Shown: piece by piece, positions 1-9,150 of the stretch | Position numbering within the stretch: the first letter of the stretch is position 1 | How the letters are laid out: the number at the start of each line of letters is the position of its first letter | From: Alicyclobacillus sp. | GTDB taxonomy: Bacteria > Bacillota > Bacilli > Alicyclobacillales > Alicyclobacillaceae | DNA length: 64,000 nucleotides | NCBI GenBank assembly: GCA_023511295.1 | Contig: JAIMBT010000023.1 | Span: 1 to 64,000, forward strand | Reading direction: 5' to 3' | Notes under the pieces: generated by a model | The model's database searches: none | What the model saw: the letters and a program-made list of their open reading frames with translations, nothing else | Told to the model about the DNA's origin: nothing | Made by a program: the position numbers and the translations under genes

Positions 1-69
1 GTTCAAATGCTCGCACCGCGTTGTCGGTGCGTCCTCCGGCAGCCCTGCCGCGCCTGCCGTTCGGCCCCT

Positions 70-3000
70 TCAGCCGGATGCCAGGGGCCGTATTCGCTCC
101 AGGCCGACGCAGCCCGAACGACCGGACGCGTCCGCTTCCACGTGGTGTGTGACCACCACTTCCGCCCGCATCAGCCAGGCCAAGATCCCCGCGTGCGCCT
201 GGCTGTGCGCGTGCGCGACCTCGCGCAAGGCTTCGCCGTGTACCGTCTCGTCGTTCACTTCCGTGACGATGTCCGCCGTCACCCACCCCGGGTAGCGCTC
301 GATGAAGTTCGTCGCCGTCTCCGACGGCCGCGCCTGCCAGCGGTAGGTGATGACCCCGTCGACCGTCGTGATGGGGAACTGGTCGGGGCTGAACGCGTTG
401 CCCCACTTGGCATAGCGGCGGAGAAACACAGCGTTCCGCTCGCGAATGGCGGCGTCCGCGTCGAGCGTCTGCGACACCGTATCGATGAGGCCGCCTGGAA
501 CCACCGGCGCATCCGGTTGGAGTTCGCGCCAGATGGTGTATATCTGCGCGTGCGGAATCCAGTACGAAACCGGAAACGACGGCGGGCTGTTGTAGCCGGA
601 GAACGGCTGAATCCACTCGTGCGATGGGATGCCGTGGTCGTCCAACACGATGTCCGGCCGCCACAGGTCCCACAGCCTCGCCGCCACGCGGCTCTCGCCA
701 AAGGGCGTGGCCGGTTGGAAGTAGTCCCGGCCGAACTCGTAACCACAGGCGTTGAAGCGTGCGGCGTGGTGCTTCCAGTACGGGTGCTCGGCGGCGAGGT
801 CCCGGTGCAGCGCAGCGCCGTCCACGTTGTGAACCGGCACGACGACCAGGTTGACCTGCTGCAGCCATTCGGGCTGGTCCATCACTTGGCGAATCAGCTG
901 GACCGCGGCGTTCGTACTCGACACCTCGTTCGCGTGGTGCCGCGCCAGCACCAGCCACGTCGGCTTGAACAGCGCCTGCTTGCACCGGCTCGTCATGCAC
1001 CCCGGCCGCTGCTCGAACAACTCCACCGCAACCACCGGTCGGCCTTGGAAGGACCAGTCCACCACGAAGTGCCGTCCCGGCAGGTGCGGACCCATCTCGT
1101 TCAGCCAGCGGATGACGTCGTTGTTCTGGAGGATGCGGGGTTCTGCATCGCTGCTCGGGACGGGCCGCCCCGGCGGATCGAGCGGCGATTCCACCACCGG
1201 AGACGGCGTATGGTGCACCCGAGACAGGCCGTTCACCCAGGCCAACCAGGATTCGCCGCCGCTGGCGTCGTGCGCTCCATCGTCCGGTGCGACCGCCGTC
1301 CAGGTCCCGTCGGCGTAGATGGCCCGACGGATGCAGGCCGGGTCCACGGGGGGAGGCACCTGCGCGCAGTCGATCTCGATCCGCTCCCCCGCCCGCCCCC
1401 GCACGGCGATACGGGATGCAGCATCGGCCGTCCATCGGACCTCGGCGCGCGGCGCCCCGGGCCCGATGTGCACCAGCGGCACCACCAGCCCAGGGGTCTT
1501 CCAGGCGTCCTCACCAGTATCCTCCGCGTGCTTCCGCAAGGCGTGCAGGGTGTAGAAGTAGAGGTCCTCGTGCAAGGCTTCCGGCCAGGAGACCGCTTCC
1601 TCGTACACACCGCAGCGCCACTCGGCCCCGTTCACCCACACCTCCGCTTCGAGGCGGGCAAATCGGGTCGGAGCAGCGAGATGGGCCGGCATGTGAGTCA
1701 CGGCCGGCAGCACGGTGTTCTGGTACCAGTCCCAGAACTGGCTGTAGACCGTCGGGATGGTGTGCGTCCGGAGCAGTTGGGCGGTGCCAGTGTCGGGATC
1801 GACCCGCTGCATCCGATACCCGGCCGCCGGCACCAACACGCACGCCGCTTCGCCCGGCATGTACCGTCTTCGCTCCACCAGGCTCTCCCACGTCCAGACC
1901 CGGACGACAGCCCCGGTTGCATCGCGCGCCGTGACAGTATACATCGGGCCATCTGCAGCGGACAGCCGCAGGGTGACATCGTCACTGGACAGCGCGGTCT
2001 CTCGCTCGATGATGGCGTCCACCGGAAAGAACTCCTGCAGGTGGCGGTGCGGGAGAGCCATCACGCCACCCGGCACGGCACGCGCCGCCACCTCGACAGA
2101 CGCAACCTGCGGGTTTCGCTTCAATTCCGGCAGCACATCCGCCATGAACCAGTCGAGGCCAGCCTTTGTGATGTGGCGGTACACGAATTCGACCCGTGCC
2201 GCAAAGCGGTCGGCCGCTCGTTCCGACGAGCAGCTTGCTGGTCCGAGGAGCGGCTGAAGAAGGGCTTGCATCTCCGCGCGAAACGTCTCCTCGGGCGCGG
2301 TGGTGAAGACTTCCACGCGGATGGTCTCCGTGGATGGCGGGGACTGCAGCTGGCGCCGCAACTCCGCCTCCAAGCTCCCGCGCATGCGCTCCCACCCGGT
2401 CTCGCCGCGCCACGCCAGGCAAAACGGCTCAGCGTCGCGCTGCATTTCCACCGGCACGCCGGCGGCGTCGCACCACGCGGCGACGGCCTTCCGCAACTGC
2501 GCAGGGACGGTGACCGATGCGACACCGACGTCCGCATGGACGGACTCTAGCGCCGCCTCCGCCCGCGCACGTTGGCGGATGTCCGGCGCGGGACTGGCCA
2601 GAGCGGCCAGTCCGCCGCGCCAGTCGGACGGTTGGACATCGTCAGGGGGATCAAACCACGAACGGACGACGTCCCTGACCATCTCGCGCAAGGATTCAGC
2701 CGTTGGCGCGGTGAACCGGAGCCGCTGCTCGTCGAGAACTGCTTCCGCGTGAAGCTGCGACCCTTCCACCGAAACGGCAATCTGCAACGCCGACGGGCGC
2801 GGCACTTCCGATGGCGCCACCGCGAACGGAAACCGCGCGTGACTGCACGCCAGCCCCACTCGCGCCGCGAGTTCCAACAGCTCCGGCAGCACGGCAATCG
2901 GTTCAGACAGGTCGAACTGCACGTCGGCCTCAGGCAGCACACCCGTTGCCCCGCTCGTTGCATCGAGGTTCGAGAAGACGTCGAAGAGCCGCAGCCCGCG

Positions 3001-3690
3001 CCTATTCGGTCGCTCGTCTGCGGCAGGAGGGCGGATTGACCGCGGATTCGACGGGGGAACGCCGTCCGGCCCGCGTGTCGGCAGGCCTGGTGCGGCGGCT
3101 CGGACCACGCACTGGCGCGTTGCCGGAAACCCCTGCCCCCCGTTGTCCGAAGCGAGGGCGCGCAGGGCAGCCAGCAGACCCACTCCGGTCTGGGAAGCCA
3201 CGACGAGGAGGTCGCGTTCGGCGTGCTGCGGTCCGGCCGCATCGGCCACCCACAACAGGCCCTCCTGCGGACCGAGGCGGTCGTACTCCTGAACAAACGC
3301 TCTCGCCTCACGGCCGAGCGTCGTGAGCACCGCGACCAGCCAATCGCGTGACCACCCGATGACGGCGCCAACGCCGTCCGTGGGCAGGGCGTCACGCGGC
3401 GGATGTTCGCAAAACACTTGGCCCCAGACGGGCTGCGGCAGGAACAGGCATTCCAAGCCCAGCCGACACGCCACCTCGACCAGCCCGGCCTGCATCGAGG
3501 CGACGTCTGCCGGGGCGGAGCCTGTGGCGTTCGGGTTTGCGTTTCCACCCGCGCCGCCGCCTTCCGCCTCTGTGAGGCCGTCGGGCGTTGCGGGAAGCGG
3601 TTGAATCCACAGCGGGTGGCGCAGCGCCACGCCGCGAACGCCGTCGCGCCGAAGCAACCCGCCGGTCGTCCAGATTTCGTCCAAGGTCAC
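70..3690 (-). CDS. Large M14-family zinc carboxypeptidase-like protein
   Basis: About 1206 residues. The C-terminal third looks like an M14 metallopeptidase. The zinc motif HxxE is at H919-E922 (RHHANEVSS), an NVDG segment matches the family's NPDG, a third histidine is at H1019 (DDHGIPSHEW), and a glutamate in TEVND (E1144) fits the general base. The first roughly 850 residues match no family I can name. No signal peptide is obvious, so it is probably cytoplasmic. I chose the GTG at 3688-3690 because AAGGAGG lies six bases upstream; an in-frame GTG seven codons earlier lacks such a site. Ordinary M14 enzymes are 300-450 residues, so this is about three times the usual length. It is divergent from the galactanase gene and its substrate is unknown. 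The family call is fairly firm; activity is inferred. Confidence 0.7.
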   Translation of the reverse strand: MTLDEIWTTGGLLRRDGVRGVALRHPLWIQPLPATPDGLTEAEGGGAGGNANPNATGSAPADVASMQAGLVEVACRLGLECLFLPQPVWGQVFCEHPPRDALPTDGVGAVIGWSRDWLVAVLTTLGREARAFVQEYDRLGPQEGLLWVADAAGPQHAERDLLVVASQTGVGLLAALRALASDNGGQGFPATRQCVVRAAAPGLPTRGPDGVPPSNPRSIRPPAADERPNRRGLRLFDVFSNLDATSGATGVLPEADVQFDLSEPIAVLPELLELAARVGLACSHARFPFAVAPSEVPRPSALQIAVSVEGSQLHAEAVLDEQRLRFTAPTAESLREMVRDVVRSWFDPPDDVQPSDWRGGLAALASPAPDIRQRARAEAALESVHADVGVASVTVPAQLRKAVAAWCDAAGVPVEMQRDAEPFCLAWRGETGWERMRGSLEAELRRQLQSPPSTETIRVEVFTTAPEETFRAEMQALLQPLLGPASCSSERAADRFAARVEFVYRHITKAGLDWFMADVLPELKRNPQVASVEVAARAVPGGVMALPHRHLQEFFPVDAIIERETALSSDDVTLRLSAADGPMYTVTARDATGAVVRVWTWESLVERRRYMPGEAACVLVPAAGYRMQRVDPDTGTAQLLRTHTIPTVYSQFWDWYQNTVLPAVTHMPAHLAAPTRFARLEAEVWVNGAEWRCGVYEEAVSWPEALHEDLYFYTLHALRKHAEDTGEDAWKTPGLVVPLVHIGPGAPRAEVRWTADAASRIAVRGRAGERIEIDCAQVPPPVDPACIRRAIYADGTWTAVAPDDGAHDASGGESWLAWVNGLSRVHHTPSPVVESPLDPPGRPVPSSDAEPRILQNNDVIRWLNEMGPHLPGRHFVVDWSFQGRPVVAVELFEQRPGCMTSRCKQALFKPTWLVLARHHANEVSSTNAAVQLIRQVMDQPEWLQQVNLVVVPVHNVDGAALHRDLAAEHPYWKHHAARFNACGYEFGRDYFQPATPFGESRVAARLWDLWRPDIVLDDHGIPSHEWIQPFSGYNSPPSFPVSYWIPHAQIYTIWRELQPDAPVVPGGLIDTVSQTLDADAAIRERNAVFLRRYAKWGNAFSPDQFPITTVDGVITYRWQARPSETATNFIERYPGWVTADIVTEVNDETVHGEALREVAHAHSQAHAGILAWLMRAEVVVTHHVEADASGRSGCVGLERIRPLASG

Positions 3691-3758
3691 ACGGAAGCCC
3701 TCCTTCGACACGTCATGGGCACTCTATTTGTCTTGGGGCTCCAGGTAGTTCTGGGCGC

Positions 3759-3787
3759 TTGCGTCCGCTTTCTAGTGGTCATATAAT
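3759..3787 (+). promoter_or_regulatory. Probable sigma-A promoter of the secreted galactanase gene
   Basis: TTGCGT (3759-3764) and TATAAT (3782-3787) are separated by 17 bases. Transcription would start near 3794, giving a 5' leader of about 200 bases that contains both copies of the gan motif. This pair is the best promoter match in the 307-base gap 3691-3997, which holds no other gene. Confidence 0.6.
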
Positions 3788-3833
3788 TCTATCATTGTTT
3801 TGGAACAAAGGCATCATGATGGCCTTCGTCCAA

Positions 3834-3851
3834 GGTGGCCACGATTTCAGT
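3834..3851. promoter_or_regulatory. gan motif copy 1 (weaker)
   Basis: On the minus strand this reads ACTGAAATCGTGGCCACC. It matches the core TGAAATCGTGGCCAC of copy 2, exactly 100 bases further on. It lies downstream of the predicted promoter, so a bound repressor would act as a roadblock. Which protein binds is inferred. Confidence 0.5.
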
Positions 3852-3933
3852 TCCGAGCGGCCCGCATACAAAGGTTGAGCCGTATTCCGTGGTGCGCCGC
3901 CTTCGTATCACAGATCGGGGTACGCGACGGGAT

Positions 3934-3951
3934 TGTGGCCACGATTTCACG
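3934..3951. promoter_or_regulatory. gan motif copy 2
   Basis: On the minus strand this reads CGTGAAATCGTGGCCACA. It shares 15 of 18 positions with the two copies before the transporter operon (TGTGAAATCGAARCCACA). It is 46 bases before the galactanase start codon. Confidence 0.55.
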
Positions 3952-3997
3952 GCGTCTCCACGGAACCGGGAGGAATCCATCGTCTGGAGGTGTATGT

Positions 3998-6832
3998 ATG
4001 AAGAAAACGCTTACCAAACCTGTGAAGCGGGTGGCCGCCGCGGTGATGGCCGTTGCCGCGGCCACCACCGTCGGGGGCGGATGGAGTACAGAGTGGATGC
4101 CGAATGCATATGCGGCACCGCCTGCGACCACTGCTGCTCATCCAGGGACACCGGCTGCGAATGCGGTGTGGGTTCAGCCAGTCCCGGCGTTGGAGCACGG
4201 ACAGCGGCCGAACTTCATTATGGGCGCCGACGTCTCCGAACTATATGCCCTGGAGCAGGCGCAAAAGCAGTTTTACAATACGAACGGCGTCCAGGAAAAC
4301 TGCCTGAAAATCCTCAAGCAACACGGGGTCAATTGGATACGGATCCGCTTATGGAACGACCCGACGAACAGCCTGGGTCAACCGTTGGGCGGCGGAAACA
4401 ACGACCTCGCAACGGACATCGCCATTGCAAAGCAAGCCAAGGTGCTTGGCATGAAGATCTTGCTCGATTTTCAGTACAGCGACTTCTGGGCAGATCCGGG
4501 GAAGCAAAACAAGCCGAAGGCGTGGGCGACGGACCACGGGGCGGCCTTGCAGAAAGACATCTACGACTTTACGTATCGTACTCTGACCACCATGAAGAAC
4601 CAGGGCGTGTTGCCGAGCATGGTGCAACTTGGAAATGAAATCAACGCGGGGATCTTGTGGCCGGATGGCAACTCCGCGGTCAAGGCAGCCCCCTTTCTGC
4701 AGGCAGCCGCCGCAGCCGTACGAAAAGCAGATCCGCACGCGGACAACCCCAGCAAAAAGATCCAAATTATGCTTCACTTGGCCGGGAGTTCAGACGGAAG
4801 CGTCGGGAACTTCACGTCTGATCTGGACACGTGGACCACTGGAAATACCAAGGTGGATTTTGATGTGATTGGAATATCCTACTATCCATACTATCACGGC
4901 ACCGTCGCACAGGACGCAAACATTCTCGACACGTTGGCGGCACGATATCACAAACCTGTGGTGGTTGCAGAAACCTCGGAGGGCTGGACCGTCGCCCAAG
5001 GGGACGAAACCATCAACACATTCAATCAACAAACGGCCTACACCGCCGGCTACACGCCAACGCCGGAGGGGCAGGCCGCTGAAATTCGAGACGTCATCAA
5101 CAACGTCGCGAACGTACCAAACGACATGGGGCTCGGCGTCTTCTACTGGGGCGCAGATTGGCTGCCCGGCGATGAGACCGGATGGGAATCCGGGGCAGGA
5201 AGCAGTTGGGAAAACCAAGCGCTTTTCGACTTCAACGGACGTGCCCTACCGTCTCTGGACGTGTTCCGAGAAGTTCGTCATGCGGGTCCCACGCCTCCCG
5301 CAAATTTCGTAAGTGCAGATCCTGTTTACGTGAAGACTTCGGTTGGGACACCACCGATTCTCCCATCTCAAGTAGAGGGAGAATATAGCGACGGACACTA
5401 CCGAGAGGTCTCGGTCACCTCGTGGAACACCAGCGGTGCTGACCTTTCGAAGCCAGGCGTTTACACGATTCACGGACAGATCGGCACGAACTCGACAGCC
5501 GCCACAGCGGTCGTGACCGTGAACCCCGCGCAACCGCCCAACCTTGTCCAGAACGCCGGCCTGGAGAATGGCAGCAGTGGATGGACGAGTTCGAACCCGG
5601 CCGTGGCCACTCCCAGCACCAGCGGCACCGCCCACAATGGTTCAGGGGAGATTCATTACTGGAGCGCAACAGCATTTCAAAATGCGAGGGTCTTCCAGAC
5701 CATTACCAACGTCCCGAACGGGACTTACACGTTGTCTGTGTGGGCAGAGGGTTCGAGTACCAGTGGTGCGAGCCAGATTCCGTACCTGTACGCAACGGGC
5801 TTCAATGCTTCCAATCCATCCGAGGTGCAACAGCAAAGCCTGCAACAGTATGGGTGGAACATCTGGAAGCAGTACACGATGCAGGTCACAGTGACATCCG
5901 GTCAAGTCACCATCGGTGTGAACTGTAACGGGGATGCCGGAGCGTGGGGTGACGTCGACGACTTCTATTTTGGCCTGCCACCCGTATCCGACACGGCGAC
6001 CCAAACACAGGCTGTGTCTGCGACTGGCCCGGATGGCCAAGCGTTGGGAACCAGCCAAATTGTTCCTTATCGCGTCCCATACGTCACGCTGTCTTCGCCA
6101 ACACCGGGTGCCACCATCTATTACACGACAGATGGCAGCGACCCAACGACGTCCAGTACCACCGAGGTGTACACAGGCCCGCTGTCATTGACGCGAAACA
6201 CAGAGTTGAAGGCATATGCGATCGCCCCGGGCTATCGTGGCAGCCTTGTGACGAGCTACGATTTTACCGTGGATGAGGCCCAGGACAGCAACCTGGTGCC
6301 AAACGGAGGATTCGATACGGCCGCTTCTCTGGGACCGTGGAGACTCAGCGGCGTTCCCGAAGGTGGGGACGGATCATCCTACGTCTTCGACGCAACAGAC
6401 AGTGCGACGCCAGGAATTGTATACGCGGGCAACGGTGCGTTCCAATACTGGTCGGCAAAGCCCTATCAATTCACCTTGTCACAGACGGTGACGGGCCTAC
6501 CGAACGGTGTGTATACATTGTCGGTGGAATCAGCAGGTGCAAACAACTCCATTTTGCAACCGGACGGCCGTGCGACGAATGATGCGTCCAAAGCGACGCT
6601 CACACTGTCCGCAGAAACAACGTCGACATCCGAATCCGTGAATATGATTAATGAAGGAACCAATACGAACGGATGGAACCAATGGAACCGATTCGAAGTG
6701 CCAAACATTGTCGTTCGTGACGGGGTCTGTAGCATTTCATTCACGGTCGATGCGAGTGCCGGATATTGGGGGTACTTAGACCACGTCAGCCTCGTTCGAA
6801 CAGGTACTGTATCGCCGAATACAGACCGCTGA
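3998..6832 (+). CDS. ganB: Secreted arabinogalactan endo-beta-1,4-galactanase, GH53 with accessory domains
   Basis: 944 residues. It should hydrolyse beta-1,4-galactan outside the cell. The start ATG at 3998 follows GGAGG by seven bases and opens a signal peptide (KK, a hydrophobic alanine-rich stretch, likely cleavage after AYA39); the longer upstream frame would bury that signal. The GH53 domain spans about residues 70-430, with acid/base E214 (QLGNEINAG) and nucleophile E325 (VVAETSEGW). A bacterial Ig-like segment follows (about 430-510), then a CBM61/CBM4-like beta-sandwich (NLVQNAGLENGSSGW), a chitobiase/hexosaminidase C-terminal-type domain (IYYTTDGSDPTTSS), and a second CBM-like domain (NLVPNGGFDTAASLGPW). 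No sortase motif or S-layer domain is visible. The appended domains suggest binding to the polymer. GH53 assignment is firm; the CBM family numbers are less so. Confidence 0.93.
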   Translation: MKKTLTKPVKRVAAAVMAVAAATTVGGGWSTEWMPNAYAAPPATTAAHPGTPAANAVWVQPVPALEHGQRPNFIMGADVSELYALEQAQKQFYNTNGVQENCLKILKQHGVNWIRIRLWNDPTNSLGQPLGGGNNDLATDIAIAKQAKVLGMKILLDFQYSDFWADPGKQNKPKAWATDHGAALQKDIYDFTYRTLTTMKNQGVLPSMVQLGNEINAGILWPDGNSAVKAAPFLQAAAAAVRKADPHADNPSKKIQIMLHLAGSSDGSVGNFTSDLDTWTTGNTKVDFDVIGISYYPYYHGTVAQDANILDTLAARYHKPVVVAETSEGWTVAQGDETINTFNQQTAYTAGYTPTPEGQAAEIRDVINNVANVPNDMGLGVFYWGADWLPGDETGWESGAGSSWENQALFDFNGRALPSLDVFREVRHAGPTPPANFVSADPVYVKTSVGTPPILPSQVEGEYSDGHYREVSVTSWNTSGADLSKPGVYTIHGQIGTNSTAATAVVTVNPAQPPNLVQNAGLENGSSGWTSSNPAVATPSTSGTAHNGSGEIHYWSATAFQNARVFQTITNVPNGTYTLSVWAEGSSTSGASQIPYLYATGFNASNPSEVQQQSLQQYGWNIWKQYTMQVTVTSGQVTIGVNCNGDAGAWGDVDDFYFGLPPVSDTATQTQAVSATGPDGQALGTSQIVPYRVPYVTLSSPTPGATIYYTTDGSDPTTSSTTEVYTGPLSLTRNTELKAYAIAPGYRGSLVTSYDFTVDEAQDSNLVPNGGFDTAASLGPWRLSGVPEGGDGSSYVFDATDSATPGIVYAGNGAFQYWSAKPYQFTLSQTVTGLPNGVYTLSVESAGANNSILQPDGRATNDASKATLTLSAETTSTSESVNMINEGTNTNGWNQWNRFEVPNIVVRDGVCSISFTVDASAGYWGYLDHVSLVRTGTVSPNTDR

Positions 6833-6859
6833 ATGACAAGCGTCGGTTATGCGTTCATA

Positions 6860-6893
6860 GGGCCTGCACGTTTACTGGTAAACGTGCAGGCCC
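6860..6893. terminator. Hairpin between convergent genes
   Basis: A perfect 15-bp inverted repeat (GGGCCTGCACGTTTA and its complement) around a CTGG loop. It lies between the convergent ends of the galactanase and aldose epimerase genes, so it may end transcription from both sides. No long T-run follows on either strand. Confidence 0.65.
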
Positions 6894-6967
6894 CGATTCT
6901 GCCATCGGTGGCTTCCATGACCGAAGCCTGGTCAGATGCTTTCTACGCAGAGCCCCATTCGATGCTA

Positions 6968-8122
6968 TCAACCCACAAACTCTCGAATCGACTCCACGTG
7001 GAGACGGCTGACGGCGGTCCACACGCGATGTGGCTCCAGCACAACAAGCCCGGTTTCATCTCGGCTCATACCCAGAGCAGACTCCACATTCGGCGCGTTG
7101 ACCATTCCTGTCTGCGGCTCGGGGCAGACGAATCCGCCGCGTCCGAAATTGTTAAAAATCATCCAGTGGCGAAATTGAGGACCGACCTGATAGACCAGCC
7201 GGATGCCGAGACGTTGGTCCGTAAGAGCTGCCCCATGACTCGGGGCGCGCGCCATGGAGTCGAAAGTGCTCTCCGATGCCTCGATATCTGTTGGCTGGGC
7301 GACGGTGTAGTGCCGGTCCAGCGCGGTGTAAAAGGGATCGATGCCCGGCCCGCAGAGCTGCCGTTCTACAGCGTCCAGTGCGCATTTGCGCCCTGTCGGA
7401 AGCATCCGTTCCGAAAGCTCCCATCGATGTCCGACCGCAACCTGAAGGCGATAGTCCTCTGGCACGCTGTCCGGAGCAAAAGGAACGTTGAAGGTGGTGT
7501 GAAATCCGAGCATCAACGGCATCGCGTCCTGACCTTGGTTTTCCACCGTTACTCGCTGCTCCAAGCCCTGTGATCGTAGCGTGTAGCGAAGACGTATGGT
7601 GAACGTATGGGGAAACCACTGGAACACAGGGTGACCCCTGCCCACACGCTGTGTTAACTCAACATGCGCTTCGTTTCCTGGCGCTTCGCATCGCGCCACT
7701 GGAGATTCCGCCCCGCCGATGTCCGTTACCTCCCATGGGATCTCCGTGAAGAATCCATGGATGTGGTTGTGGGTCGCTGGCTCCGTGATGGGAAACTGAT
7801 ACGTTCTTCCCGCCAACGTGAACGTCCCATCCTCGTAGCGGTTCGGCGGAAACAGAACGGGGATACCGTATTCGACCGGATTGCTTCGAATGGCCGCGAC
7901 ATCAACCGGTGTTCGCAGGAACTTCAGCCCGTGGACCCGGTCCTCGTAGGAGACCAGGTTTCCTCCAATCTCAGGTAGCACCATCGCGCGATAGGATCCG
8001 GCGCAGAGGGTGATCGCCGGAGTGCCATCGAACAGGTGTTGCTCCACAGCCCAACGCGACGGGCCGTCATGAGATGCGGTGCTGTGTTCGCCACTGAGTC
8101 GCTCCCGTTGGTTCCACCCCAC
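6968..8122 (-). CDS. galM: Aldose 1-epimerase family protein (galactose mutarotase-like)
   Basis: 384 residues. It belongs to the galactose mutarotase superfamily, which interconverts alpha and beta anomers of aldoses. The family His motif is visible as THNHIHGFF, and a second likely histidine is in GFHTTF; the Glu base near the C-terminus I could not place with certainty. The GTG start at 8120-8122 has AGGGAGG eight bases before it and sits 19 bases after the galE stop; the open frame upstream lies inside galE. It is the last gene of the DeoR-galT-galK-galE operon, which fits mutarotation of galactose released from galactan. Classical GalM is about 340 residues, so this is slightly long. Action on galactose is inferred from position. 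Confidence 0.8.
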   Translation of the reverse strand: MGWNQRERLSGEHSTASHDGPSRWAVEQHLFDGTPAITLCAGSYRAMVLPEIGGNLVSYEDRVHGLKFLRTPVDVAAIRSNPVEYGIPVLFPPNRYEDGTFTLAGRTYQFPITEPATHNHIHGFFTEIPWEVTDIGGAESPVARCEAPGNEAHVELTQRVGRGHPVFQWFPHTFTIRLRYTLRSQGLEQRVTVENQGQDAMPLMLGFHTTFNVPFAPDSVPEDYRLQVAVGHRWELSERMLPTGRKCALDAVERQLCGPGIDPFYTALDRHYTVAQPTDIEASESTFDSMARAPSHGAALTDQRLGIRLVYQVGPQFRHWMIFNNFGRGGFVCPEPQTGMVNAPNVESALGMSRDETGLVVLEPHRVWTAVSRLHVESIREFVG

Positions 8123-8141
8123 GGCCGCTGCCTCCCTGTAC

Positions 8142-9131
8142 CTAGATATCAAATCCGTTTGGGTGCGTCCGATGCCAATTCCACGCACTGGAAATGATTG
8201 CAGACAAGTCGGTGTACGTGGGTTCCCATCCCAATACCTCCCGTGCGCAATCCGATGAGGCAACAAGCGCCGCAGGGTCGCCTGTACGTCGAGGCGCCAT
8301 CGTGACCGGGATCGGCTGACCTGTCACTTGGCGTGCAGCTTCGACCACCTCCTGGACAGTGAAACCTTTCCCGTTGCCCAAATTGAACGACTCGGCACCG
8401 CCGCGCTCGGTGCGCAGCCGCCGTACCGCCAGGCGATGTGCACTGGCTAGGTCCATCACGTGGATGTAATCGCGAACGCACGTACCATCTCGCGTCGGAT
8501 AATCGCTACCGAATATCGATACCGTGTCCCGTTGACCGCGGGCGACCTGTAATACAATGGGAATCAAATGAGTTTCCGGCCGGTGATCTTCTCCAATCGG
8601 CAATTCAGGATGTGCTCCTGCGGCGTTGAAGTAGCGTAAGCGAACCGAGCACAAGCCATAGGCTTGGTGACACCAGTCCAACATCCGTTCAATCGTCAGC
8701 TTCGTGTCACCGTAGGGACTCGTTGGTACCTTTCGGGCCGACTCAACAATGGGCACCTGTTCCGGCTCGCCGTAAACCGCGGCCGTCGATGAGAAGACCA
8801 TCCTTCGTACGCCGGCCTCCAACATGGCCTCCAATAACTTCCCCGTCGCGGCAACATTGTTCTCGTAGTACTTCAGTGGATTGTGAACACTTTCTCCAAC
8901 GAGCGAATCGGCCGCAAAATGAACGACGGTATCGACCTCGTGCCGGCGGCACACGTCGACCACAGCCGCCGTCTCCCGAATGTCGATCTCGTACAGCGGA
9001 ATTCCTTGAACCGCCTGCCGATGACCCGTCGAAAGGTTGTCCACAACAACAACGTCCTCCCCGTGCGCCGCCAGTTCCGCCACGGTATGACTCCCGATGT
9101 ACCCTGCGCCCCCAGTGACCAATATGGCCAT
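8142..9131 (-). CDS. galE: UDP-glucose 4-epimerase
   Basis: 329 residues, a typical GalE length. It interconverts UDP-galactose and UDP-glucose with bound NAD in the Leloir pathway. The N-terminal Rossmann motif GGAGYIGSHT begins at residue 7. The catalytic Ser-Tyr-Lys set is visible as the SSTAAVYGE region and SPYGDTK. I chose the ATG at 9129-9131, preceded by GAGGGGGGG, over an in-frame ATG 43 codons upstream that would overlap galK and precede the Rossmann fold. It sits 19 bases after galK. Confidence 0.93.
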   Translation of the reverse strand: MAILVTGGAGYIGSHTVAELAAHGEDVVVVDNLSTGHRQAVQGIPLYEIDIRETAAVVDVCRRHEVDTVVHFAADSLVGESVHNPLKYYENNVAATGKLLEAMLEAGVRRMVFSSTAAVYGEPEQVPIVESARKVPTSPYGDTKLTIERMLDWCHQAYGLCSVRLRYFNAAGAHPELPIGEDHRPETHLIPIVLQVARGQRDTVSIFGSDYPTRDGTCVRDYIHVMDLASAHRLAVRRLRTERGGAESFNLGNGKGFTVQEVVEAARQVTGQPIPVTMAPRRTGDPAALVASSDCAREVLGWEPTYTDLSAIISSAWNWHRTHPNGFDI

Positions 9132-9150
9132 TTGTAGCCCCCCCTCGTGG

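Noticed and set aside
7-2550. An 847-residue open frame opposite the M14-like gene
   Set aside because: It is Arg/His/Pro-rich, has no domain or ribosome site, and mirrors a real coding strand in GC-rich DNA.
3800-3997. N-terminal extension of the galactanase frame
   Set aside because: The signal peptide and GGAGG site place the start at 3998; the extension covers the promoter leader and gan motifs.
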